Source: Flavobacterium sp. UGB4466
Lineage (GTDB): Bacteria > Bacteroidota > Bacteroidia > Flavobacteriales > Flavobacteriaceae
Length of the DNA stretch: 64,000 nt
Reading direction: 5' to 3'
Assembly: GCF_903469665.1 (NCBI RefSeq)
Contig: NZ_CAGKLC010000006.1
Location: 1 to 64,000 of the forward strand
Position 1 is the stretch's first letter, and each line of letters begins with the position of its first letter. Of the stretch, positions 51,631 to 59,385 are shown piece after piece. Under the pieces are notes generated by a model. The model saw only the letters and a list, made by a program, of their open reading frames with translations, had not been told where the DNA came from and ran no database searches. Position numbers and translations under genes: made by a program.

Positions 51631-53403
51631 ATGAAAAAAATATACGGTTTGTTTTTCCTGCTGGTATTGGTAGCCTGTCAGAAAAAAGACAAACATCAGG
51701 AAGTAAATGAATTGTTTCAGTCTGATATTACTTTACTGATTGAGAAGGTTGCTAAACTTAAATATTCCGTGCAGTCAGATTCTACCGAAGTACAAATTCA
51801 GAGACAATTTCTGGAAGCACATCAGAGCTACAAAAAGGTCGAAATGATAAGCGAGTATTATTCGCCTGCAGTTTCCAAAGCAATAAACGGTCCTGCAATA
51901 CCTGAGTTTGAAGAAAATGACAAAGTGACCGTTCCACCCGAAGGATTTCAGGTTATTGAAGAGTTGGTTTTTCCTAAATATGACAAACAGCATAAAAAAG
52001 AATTGCTTCAGGAGCTGGGTATCTTGTCGGCTAATTTGGCTCGTCTAGAAAAAGTTTCCAAATCCAATCAATTGACGGACGCGCATGTTTTTGACGCCAT
52101 GCGATTGGAAGTATATCGAATTGTTACTTTAGGAATAACCGGATTCGATTCGCCTGTGGTATTGAATTCACTTCCTGAAGCTGTGGCAGCTTTAGAAACC
52201 ATCGAGAAATATTACAAAGTGTATGTCGAAGATAAGCCCGTTTCAAATTCGAATCAGGTGCTTGCAATATTGAAGAAAGGACAGCACTATTTAAAAACAA
52301 ATACCAATTTTAATGCTTTTGACCGGGCATATTTTATCAAAGAAATTGCCAATCCGTTAAACAAAGGGCTGTTTAAAACCAGATCAGAATTGGGTATTCC
52401 GCTCATGAAAGAGCAAAGAGGATTAAAAACAACGGCACAAACGTTATTCGATTCCGGAGCATTTGATCCCGAGGCGTTTTCAGGTTTCCCTGATTATCAA
52501 ACAACGCCGGAGAAAATTGCGTTAGGAAAAAAGCTATTCAATGATCCGGTTCTGTCGGGTAACAACTCCCGCTCCTGTGCTTCGTGTCATCATGCCGATA
52601 AAGCTTTTACCGATGGTTTGGAAAGAGCCGTTACATTAGATGGAAAATCGATGCTGCAGCGCAACACGCCAACATTGAATCATATTGCTTTTCAGCGCGT
52701 ATTTTTTGATGATTCCAGAGTAAGTTATCTCGAAGATCAGGCCATTGCTGTGATTAAAAATGAAAATGAAATGCACGGTTCTCTGGAGAAATCAGCTTTA
52801 GTACTTCAGAAGAATCCAAATTATGTAAGAGATTTCAAAAAAGCATTTCCGAAAGGGACCATCAATGAATTTGAGATCAAGAATGCTTTGGCTTCTTATA
52901 TTCGGTCATTGAGTCAGTACGATTCAAAGTTTGATGGGTATATGCAAAACAAAGAGAATTTCACGCCGGATGAAAAAGCAGGTTTTAATTTGTTTGCAGG
53001 GAAAGCCAAATGTGCGACCTGCCATTTTATTCCATTAACCAACGGAACTGTTCCTCCTAATTTCGACCGATCGGAGAGTGAAATATTAGGCGTTCCCAAT
53101 AAAAGCAAAAAGCTGGACGGAGATTTAGGAAAGTTTGTTATCACGCAGGCGGCCATTCATAAACATTCGTTTAAAACGCCAACGATCCGAAACATTACAC
53201 TTACCGCTCCCTACATGCACAATGGAGTTTACAATACTCTTGAAGAAGTGATTGACTTTTATAATGAAGGAGGCGGATTAGGTTTAGGATTCGATGTTCC
53301 GAATCAAACTTTACCCGAAGACAAGTTAAACTTATCAGAGTTGGAGAAAAAACAGCTCATTGCCTTCATGAGAACTTTGACAGATAAAAAGTACCTGAAG
53401 TAA
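51631..53403 (+). CDS. Di-heme cytochrome c peroxidase/MauG lipoprotein with helical N-terminal domain
   Basis: A 590-residue lipoprotein (lipobox LVAC, Cys16). The C-terminal part (about 280-590) is a di-heme peroxidase: CASCHH at 316-321 is the first c-heme site, CATCHF at 461-466 the second, with KTPTIRNITLTAPYMHNGVY near the end supplying a Met ligand. The N-terminal ~250 residues form an all-helical region like imelysin-type domains (FLEAHQSYKKVEMISEYYSP, GPAIPEFE). It reduces peroxides or oxidises a partner in the periplasm. It pairs with the PhoX-like gene upstream. Confidence 0.9.
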   Translation: MKKIYGLFFLLVLVACQKKDKHQEVNELFQSDITLLIEKVAKLKYSVQSDSTEVQIQRQFLEAHQSYKKVEMISEYYSPAVSKAINGPAIPEFEENDKVTVPPEGFQVIEELVFPKYDKQHKKELLQELGILSANLARLEKVSKSNQLTDAHVFDAMRLEVYRIVTLGITGFDSPVVLNSLPEAVAALETIEKYYKVYVEDKPVSNSNQVLAILKKGQHYLKTNTNFNAFDRAYFIKEIANPLNKGLFKTRSELGIPLMKEQRGLKTTAQTLFDSGAFDPEAFSGFPDYQTTPEKIALGKKLFNDPVLSGNNSRSCASCHHADKAFTDGLERAVTLDGKSMLQRNTPTLNHIAFQRVFFDDSRVSYLEDQAIAVIKNENEMHGSLEKSALVLQKNPNYVRDFKKAFPKGTINEFEIKNALASYIRSLSQYDSKFDGYMQNKENFTPDEKAGFNLFAGKAKCATCHFIPLTNGTVPPNFDRSESEILGVPNKSKKLDGDLGKFVITQAAIHKHSFKTPTIRNITLTAPYMHNGVYNTLEEVIDFYNEGGGLGLGFDVPNQTLPEDKLNLSELEKKQLIAFMRTLTDKKYLK

Positions 53404-53422
53404 ATAGTGGGGTATATCATCT

Positions 53423-53464
53423 AAACCCGACTGGTTTTTGAAACCTGTCGGGTTTGTTGTTTTT
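53423..53464 (+). terminator. AACCCGAC-type terminator hairpin
   Basis: AAACCCGAC (53423-53431) / GTCGGGTTT (53447-53455), with inner pairing GGTTT/AAACC and a T-rich tail. Related in sequence to the two hairpins near 60932-61023. Confidence 0.8.
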
Positions 53465-53579
53465 AGGAAAAGTCGATTAATAACTCCGTTAGTCAAAACC
53501 CAGCTGCCGTTCATCAAACTAATTTTAATAGCGTTTCAGGTTTGTGCTCCTTTGCATCAAATTAATAAACATTATTATC

Positions 53580-54173
53580 ATGAACACGTACAAATTATTA
53601 GGGTTGGGAGTTATTTTTACATTAATCTCTTTTCAATCAAATGCACAATCTCCGCTTCCTATTCATGTTGGAATAAAAGCAGGATCAAATTATTCCGAAC
53701 TTCCCGTTTCTAAAGGTTCGGATTCAAAGTATGCAGCGGGCTTTTTTGGCGGTGCTATGGCCCGATTTGATTTCAAACGTTTCTTCATTCAAAATGAAAT
53801 TCTCTACAGTGAGAAGTCTTCTAAAATTGAAAAAACAGCTTCTTTGCCTTCTAAAAATCTAAAATGGAGAAGCCTCGAAATGCCGTTGGTAATTGGTTAC
53901 AAAATAATTGATCAATCGATGCTCAACGTAAGAGTTTTTGGGGGAGGAGTTTACTCTTATGTGCTGGATGAAAATATTTCCTCGGTGAGTCAATTGAAAA
54001 CTGCCTATGGGAAATTTAACAAATCCAATATAGGCTATCAGGTTGGAGCAGGAATCGAAATTTCGAAATTTACTCTGGATGTTACGTATCAGGGAGGGTT
54101 AAATAACCTAAGTAAGGAGTTTAGTTCGAAGCCAAATTCGTTTAACATTGGGGTTGGTTATTTTATATTTTAA
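53580..54173 (+). CDS. Small outer-membrane beta-barrel protein
   Basis: A 197-residue exported protein from the MNTYKLLGLG start (the frame begins at 53544; the ATG at 53580 puts the signal peptide first). The signal peptide covers about 1-21. Alternating strands include VGIKAGSNYSELPV, GFFGGAMARFDFKRFFIQNEI, IGYQVGAGIEISKFTLDVTYQGGL and the aromatic C-terminus GVGYFIF, the layout of an eight-stranded OMP_b-brl/PorT-like barrel. Function unknown. It precedes the LytS/LytTR genes. Confidence 0.85.
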   Translation: MNTYKLLGLGVIFTLISFQSNAQSPLPIHVGIKAGSNYSELPVSKGSDSKYAAGFFGGAMARFDFKRFFIQNEILYSEKSSKIEKTASLPSKNLKWRSLEMPLVIGYKIIDQSMLNVRVFGGGVYSYVLDENISSVSQLKTAYGKFNKSNIGYQVGAGIEISKFTLDVTYQGGLNNLSKEFSSKPNSFNIGVGYFIF

Positions 54174-54201
54174 ACAGGCTTTTTTGGTTTGGCCTTGTCA
54201 G

Positions 54202-54238
54202 CAGCAAAGAATCTTTTTGGGTTCTTTGCTGTTTGTTT
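54202..54238 (+). terminator. Intrinsic terminator
   Basis: CAGCAAAGAA (54202-54211) / TTCTTTGCTG (54222-54231) followed by TTTGTTT, downstream of the barrel gene. Confidence 0.8.
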
Positions 54239-54297
54239 GAAAAATATAGGGTTATTTTTGAACGCGAAGTTTCTCATCAATTTTTTATTCTTTTAGA

Positions 54298-55347
54298 ATG
54301 GTTGTAATAAATAAAAACAGACACCGAATATTTTTAGTTTTTTTCTGGTGCTTACTCGGAATAACGATCTGGTCACAGCTGATAGAGGCTTACGGCGTTC
54401 GAGCGGCAGCTTCTCAGGCTTTTTTTGTTTTACTGTGTTCAAGTCTTTTGGCACATTTTCTTAGCGATATTGTATTGCCTGTTGCATTACGCAAAAGAAG
54501 AATGGCACTATTTGCAGTGCAAAGTGTCATGGTAGTTTTGATACTTTCATTTTGCCTGGCCGTTATCGATGCCATCTTTTCAAATTCGCATACCCGCGCA
54601 CGATTGTATCCCGACGAAGCAAACATGACGATGATTCAGTTTTTATTTGCACGATTCTTTGGCAGTACCCCTGCAGCTATTTTGATTTGCGGTACTGCCT
54701 GCGGACTTCGGTTTTATCAGGAACATAATATAATCGAAAGAAATCATGCTCAGCTGCAACAGGTTCATCTTGAGGCACAAATCAAGATTCTTCAGGAGCA
54801 GATTAATCCGCATCTTATGTTTAATGTGCTCAATCACATTCACATTTTGATGCAGAGTGACGTAAAACTGGCTTCGGATTTACTGATTCGGTTTTCGGAT
54901 ATTTTGAGGTATCAATTGTACGAATGCAACAAAGAATATGTGCCGCTGCATCTCGAAGTAAAATACCTGAAAGATTTAATTGGAGTCGAAGAAACGAGAT
55001 GGGGCAATGAATTAAAAGTAAAATGTAAATGGAGTATTGAGGATGCCCAGCTTCAGATTGCACCATTGCTTTTAGTCCCTTTAATAGAAAATGCATTCAA
55101 GCACGTTTCAAGGCTTCCGGGGCAAAAAGGATATGTGCATTTGGGATGTAAACAAACGGTGAAACAGCTGCATTTTAAGATCGAGAATTCCTATACGGAA
55201 CAATACAAAACCCCTTCAAAGAATCAAGGGCTCGGACTTGAAAATGTCAAAAAAAGACTGACAATTCAATATCCTGAAAAACACCAGTTAAACATCATTA
55301 AAACCGATTCTGATTTTACGGTAATTGTGGTTTTAGATTTGAAGTAA
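54298..55347 (+). CDS. LytS-type sensor histidine kinase
   Basis: A 349-residue kinase. Four membrane helices span about 10-140, a linker helix follows, and the His_kinase domain (about 158-235) has the phospho-acceptor His in LQEQINPHLMFNVLNHIHI. The HATPase has PLIENAFKHVSR (N-box) and NQGLGLENVKKRL (G-box). The family pairs with LytTR response regulators, and one is encoded 258 nt downstream. The helices suggest sensing at or in the membrane, ligand unknown. Confidence 0.94.
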   Translation: MVVINKNRHRIFLVFFWCLLGITIWSQLIEAYGVRAAASQAFFVLLCSSLLAHFLSDIVLPVALRKRRMALFAVQSVMVVLILSFCLAVIDAIFSNSHTRARLYPDEANMTMIQFLFARFFGSTPAAILICGTACGLRFYQEHNIIERNHAQLQQVHLEAQIKILQEQINPHLMFNVLNHIHILMQSDVKLASDLLIRFSDILRYQLYECNKEYVPLHLEVKYLKDLIGVEETRWGNELKVKCKWSIEDAQLQIAPLLLVPLIENAFKHVSRLPGQKGYVHLGCKQTVKQLHFKIENSYTEQYKTPSKNQGLGLENVKKRLTIQYPEKHQLNIIKTDSDFTVIVVLDLK

Positions 55348-55379
55348 AAGATTTTGCCGTTTCCGATAGCCAATGTCAT

Positions 55380-55435
55380 GAAAGATTTTAAATTGAAGAT
55401 TTTAAATTGAAGATTAATGATTGCAGATTTTTGAT
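55380..55435. repeat. AGATTTTAAATTGA word repeat between kinase and regulator
   Basis: AAAGATTTTAAATTGA occurs twice in tandem, then diverges into GATTAATGATTGCAGATT. A further AAATCAAAGATCAGCAATC near 55490-55508 is complementary to the latter, giving an imperfect hairpin. Confidence 0.6.
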
Positions 55436-55605
55436 TGGGTATTGGCAAGGGTGGAATGGGATCTGTTTTCCTGAATTTTACCTCCCGGAAATCAAAGATC
55501 AGCAATCATTTTAGCTATTGGGATATAATGAAGAACAGTAAAAAATAAAGAAGAAAAAATCTGTAAGATCTGCGGGAAAAAATAAAAAAGTAAAAAAAAC
55601 AAAAT

Positions 55606-56319
55606 ATGAAAATGAAATGCCTTGTTATCGACGACGAACCTATTGCAAGAAACGGAATCGTAGATTTTGTTTCTAAAATCGATTTTCTTGAAGTCGCAGG
55701 TACCTGTGCGTCAGCATTAGAAGCCACTTCGTACATTCAGGAAAAAGAGGTCGATTTGTTGTTTCTGGATATTAATATGCCGTATCTCACGGGGCTGGAA
55801 TTTTTGGAATCGCTGGACAATCCACCTTTGGTTATTTTTACGACAGCATATTCTGAATATGCGCTTGAAGGGTATCGTTTGCAGGTGGTGGATTATTTAT
55901 TAAAACCCATTACGTTTCAGCGTTTTTATCAGGCTGCTTTAAAAGCAAAACAATGGCATCAGATGCTGGATGCTCCAAAGCAGCATCAATTAGATCCCTA
56001 TTTGTATGTGCGTCAGGAAGAAGGATTTCAGAAGATTTCCTGGCTTGATATTCTCTATATCGAGGGAATGCAGAACTATGCAAAGCTCCATTTTAAAGAT
56101 AAGGTTCTGGTGATTCATCAAACGATGATTTCTTTGGAAGAAACACTTCCTACTGAAATTTTCTTTAGAATTCATAAATCTTTCCTTGTCAATATTACCC
56201 ATATTGATTCCGTTTCCGGTGGACGATTGTTCATAAAAGGACAAGAACTACCCATTTCAAGAACACGCCGCGAAGCATTACTGAAAGAGGTAGTCTATAA
56301 AAACTTATTAAGCCGATGA
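55606..56319 (+). CDS. LytTR-family response regulator
   Basis: A 237-residue two-domain regulator. The receiver domain (1-120) has phospho-acceptor Asp55 in LLFLDINMPYLTG. The LytTR DNA-binding domain (about 135-235) has LYVRQEEGFQKISWLDILYIEG, FFRIHKSFLVNITHID and the C-terminal SRTRREALLKEV. It pairs with the LytS-type kinase upstream. Likely targets include the adjacent outer-membrane protein genes, but no direct repeat sites of the LytTR type were identified. Confidence 0.95.
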   Translation: MKMKCLVIDDEPIARNGIVDFVSKIDFLEVAGTCASALEATSYIQEKEVDLLFLDINMPYLTGLEFLESLDNPPLVIFTTAYSEYALEGYRLQVVDYLLKPITFQRFYQAALKAKQWHQMLDAPKQHQLDPYLYVRQEEGFQKISWLDILYIEGMQNYAKLHFKDKVLVIHQTMISLEETLPTEIFFRIHKSFLVNITHIDSVSGGRLFIKGQELPISRTRREALLKEVVYKNLLSR

Positions 56320-56321
56320 CC

Positions 56322-57257
56322 CTAGAATTGCCATTTTAGGGCTACCGCTCCGTAAAATGTAGTCGTAAATCTTGGATTGGCCATGTCTTTCTCCTTGAAA
56401 ATATCCTTAATTTTTCTATTAGTACTGGAGAAACTGCGTAAAAGTGTCGATCCTGCTGTCGGTTGCAGTGTCCAGTGTTTGCCAAGCTTAATTTCAGGCT
56501 GTATACCGGCAATAATTTGCTGATAACCTAATAGTGATGTTTTGTTGTTCACTTTTGTTTCTGCCGTCATTCCGCTTAACTCGACCACCGCTTTTAAGTC
56601 AAAGTTTTCTGAGATTCGATACCCGAATTGAAGACCTTCAGGAAACGTGATTTTAAAATGCCACGCACCTCTGGACTCCCAGTTGAAATAAATTCCCGGA
56701 AGTACCATCGGAACACCAAAACTGTTGGTGAGTACAGGTCCCATACCGAATGCCATATTGGGATTGAAATGCTTGATGAAAAACACACCACCCTGAAACA
56801 ATACATCATCTTTATTGATCTCGACCATATCCGTGTAAACCCCCACAGAAGCCATTATCATTAACGACCAGGTTGGTGAGATAGAACGTAAATGTTTGAC
56901 TCCGATTTGCGCATTCAGCATTTCATTAGGAAAGCCACCCTGAAATTCTACCGGAAGCGACTGAATTTCGTAATTCTTGTTTTCCATTTTGGCATAACTT
57001 CCGTTTGCAAAAAGAGACCAGAGTTTTGGACGGTGGTATTGGTCCATTTCCAGAGAAAGAGGTATTTCAAAAGCAATTTGTGCCCTTCTGAAATTACTTT
57101 CAGCACTAGTTTTAGTACTGTCCATTGGACGGACATAGTTGGAGAACGGAACATAATCAACTTTAAGTTCTCCTGCTATTTTTGATTGTGATTGTGCAGC
57201 AATACTAGTCAATAAAAAAAGGAAAAGCTGCGATAGATAAAAGATTGTTTTGTTCAT
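56322..57257 (-). CDS. DUF6268-like outer-membrane protein
   Basis: A 311-residue exported protein from the MNKTIFYLSQ start (the frame extends to 57302; the ATG at 57257 puts the signal peptide first). The signal peptide covers about 1-23 (AQSQ). The rest alternates strands typical of a beta-barrel (IAGELKVDYVPFSNYV, WSLMIMASVGVYTDMVEI, GVPMVLPGIYFNWES, TTFYGAVALKWQF) and ends in Phe, as outer-membrane barrels do. It converges on the LytTR gene with 2 nt between stop codons. Confidence 0.8.
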   Translation of the reverse strand: MNKTIFYLSQLFLFLLTSIAAQSQSKIAGELKVDYVPFSNYVRPMDSTKTSAESNFRRAQIAFEIPLSLEMDQYHRPKLWSLFANGSYAKMENKNYEIQSLPVEFQGGFPNEMLNAQIGVKHLRSISPTWSLMIMASVGVYTDMVEINKDDVLFQGGVFFIKHFNPNMAFGMGPVLTNSFGVPMVLPGIYFNWESRGAWHFKITFPEGLQFGYRISENFDLKAVVELSGMTAETKVNNKTSLLGYQQIIAGIQPEIKLGKHWTLQPTAGSTLLRSFSSTNRKIKDIFKEKDMANPRFTTTFYGAVALKWQF

Positions 57258-57478
57258 GATTGGATTAATTTTCTGCGAATTACCGCGTTCTAAACCAATC
57301 ACGAAAAATCATTTGACTAATGGCAGTTCTCTTTTGACCAATGGTAAAGGACAGAATAAAATCTGTCTTGTTTAGTATTAGTTACAGAGAAGCACTAACA
57401 ATTTATATTTTAAATAATCCTCATATTTCCGAAACATAAGTAAACAAATTACACATGACAATAATCTAATGTCTTAGG

Positions 57479-58107
57479 TTAATAATACTGATAGGGTTGT
57501 CCTTTTTCAATAACGGTCCATCTATTATTTACTTTTTTCATTACGATGACATAATAGTTTAAATTATAAATGGGATTAGATTTTTGAACAGCAACTCCAA
57601 CGGTCAAATAATCATTATTTTTATAATACATTGGCTCCGACAAAGGAATTAATAATGTCTCATACTTATAAATTTGCTGACCACTTTTTTCTTTTTTGAA
57701 CATAATAGTATCGAAAACTTCAAAATAAATGTTTTGTAGTTTAAAATCAGCTGAATTCCATTTTGTGTTTTTTGCAAATCCAAACCTACCCTCATTTCTA
57801 TCATCTTGGTATTTTCTTCTCATTTTCTGAAAATACTTTTCCTTATAAAGAGGTTCGAGAATTCCGCCGGCTCTTTCCTCAATACCATTTACTCTGCTAA
57901 AAGGAACATTATTGAGTTTTCCTCCTGAAAATAATCTCAAGGCTTCGTTTGGACTTATTTTTTCTTTGACTATCGCAATTGTTTTCGTTGTGTCTCTAAC
58001 TATTAATGAGAGATAAGTATTGATAGCCTCGTATTTATCTTTGTTTGCGAGTACATTACAGTAATGCAAATCATCATTAATAGAACAAAAAGTCTTTTTT
58101 TCATCAT
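57479..58107 (-). pseudogene. Third tandem secreted paralogue, frameshifted after the signal peptide
   Basis: Reading from ATG at 58107 gives a signal peptide like the other copies (MMKKRLFVLLMMICITVMYSQT), but at the (TTTG)2 tract 58040-58047 the frame is lost: the neighbouring copy has (TTTG)3, so 4 bp are missing here. The remainder (DKYEAINTYLSLIVRD to WTVIEKGQPYQYY) is open in the shifted frame from a GTG at 58138, but that version has no signal peptide. It is closest to the copy at 58116-58745. Broken by a single 4-bp slip, so restorable by another slip. Confidence 0.85.
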
Positions 58108-58115
58108 AAAAAAAG

Positions 58116-58745
58116 TTATTCAACCCAGTATTTCTCACCTATTTTAATCACCTGCCACCTGTTATTTATTTTTTTCATTACAACAACATGATCATCAAAA
58201 TACCCCAGAGGACTCGTATCTCCAATAGCAATAGCAATTACCAAATGCTTTTTATCTTTATAATACATTGGTTCTGATAAAATTATTAATTGTGCATGAT
58301 ACTTATAATCAAATAATTCTTTTCCTTTTTTGTACATAATAGTATCAAAAGCTTCAAGATAAATATTTTTTAACTTAAAATCTTTCGCACTCCAATTTGC
58401 ATTTTTTGCAAGTTCATATTTACCCTCATTTGTGTCATCTTGATATTTCTTTCTCATTTTCTGAAAATCAGTTTCATCATAAAGGGGCTCTAAAATCCCT
58501 CCTAATCTTTCCTCAATACCATTTACTCTGCTAAAAGGAACATCATTAAGTTTTCCTCCTGAAAACAACTTTAAAGCTCCATTTGAACTCATTTTTTCCT
58601 TGACTACCACAATTGTTTTCGTTGTGTCCTTAACTATTAATGAGAGATAAGTATTGATAGCCTCGTATTTATCTTTGTTTGTTTGCGGGTACATTATAGT
58701 AACGCAAATCATAATTAATAGAACAAAAAGTTTTTCTTTCATCAC
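58116..58745 (-). CDS. Secreted protein, tandem paralogue 2
   Basis: A 209-residue protein with a signal peptide (about 1-21, TIMYPQ). The mature domain begins NKDKYEAINTYLSLIVKDTT and contains KEKMSSNGALKLFSGGK, NAKNANWSAKDFKLKNIYLEAFDTIM-type core, SEPMYYKDKKHLVIAIAIGD, and ends VVMKKINNRWQVIKIGEKYWVE. The three copies share these landmarks; identity is high along the whole length between copies 2 and 3. No known domain recognised. The start lies 8 nt after the stop of the copy upstream, and the junction sequence is duplicated, which shows tandem duplication of a ~638-bp unit. Confidence 0.85.
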   Translation of the reverse strand: MMKEKLFVLLIMICVTIMYPQTNKDKYEAINTYLSLIVKDTTKTIVVVKEKMSSNGALKLFSGGKLNDVPFSRVNGIEERLGGILEPLYDETDFQKMRKKYQDDTNEGKYELAKNANWSAKDFKLKNIYLEAFDTIMYKKGKELFDYKYHAQLIILSEPMYYKDKKHLVIAIAIGDTSPLGYFDDHVVVMKKINNRWQVIKIGEKYWVE

Positions 58746-58753
58746 AAAAAAAG

Positions 58754-59383
58754 TTATTCAACCCAGTATTTCTCACCTTTTTGAACCACTTCCCACTTAT
58801 TCTTATTTTTTTTCATTACGATGACATAATAGTTAAGATTAATAAGAGGGGATGTACTTTGAATAGCAATACCTATAACTAAATATTTTCTATTCCTATA
58901 ATACATAGGATCAGATAAAGCGATCAATAATGTTTTATATTTATAAATAGGTAGTGCTTTTTCTTTTTTTATCATAATGCTATCAAAAATTTCAAAATAG
59001 ATATTCTTAAGATTAAAATCTTTTGAACTCCAATTTGCGTTTTTTGCAAATCCATACTTGCCATCATTTGCATCATCACGGTACTTATTTCGCATTTTAT
59101 TTACGTCACTCCATTTAAATAGAGGTTTCTGAATTCCGAAATCAGGGTCTTCAACAACATTCTTTTTAGAGTAAACAAAATTGGCTTCGGCACCGCCGGT
59201 AAACAATTTTATAACCGTATTTGGACTTATTTTTTCCTTTACTACAACTATCGTTTTGGTAGTGTCTTTTATTAATAATGACATATAAGTATTGATAACA
59301 TCGTATTTATCTTTTTCGGACTGTGCATACGTTGTCATAAAACTTACTGCCATAAATAACAGAATAGAAAATTTCTTTTTCAT
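58754..59383 (-). CDS. Secreted protein, tandem paralogue 1
   Basis: A 209-residue protein with a signal peptide (about 1-20, TTYAQ). It is the most diverged of the three copies (KDKYDVINTYMSLLIKDTTK; KKNKNKWEVVQKGEKYWVE; DPMYYRNRKYLVIGIAIQS) and starts 2 nt after the lipoprotein with the HExxH motif, so translation is probably coupled to it. An extracytoplasmic location and gene position are what one would expect of an inhibitor or immunity protein for that lipoprotein. This is an inference; the fold is unknown. Confidence 0.85.
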   Translation of the reverse strand: MKKKFSILLFMAVSFMTTYAQSEKDKYDVINTYMSLLIKDTTKTIVVVKEKISPNTVIKLFTGGAEANFVYSKKNVVEDPDFGIQKPLFKWSDVNKMRNKYRDDANDGKYGFAKNANWSSKDFNLKNIYFEIFDSIMIKKEKALPIYKYKTLLIALSDPMYYRNRKYLVIGIAIQSTSPLINLNYYVIVMKKNKNKWEVVQKGEKYWVE

Positions 59384-59385
59384 AA

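Noticed and set aside
58108..58138. GTG start at 58138 for the third secreted paralogue (residues MRNTGLNNFFYDEKK)
   Set aside because: These residues come from the neighbouring copy's coding end read in another frame, and the resulting protein lacks a signal peptide; the paralogue comparison shows a 4-bp frameshift instead.
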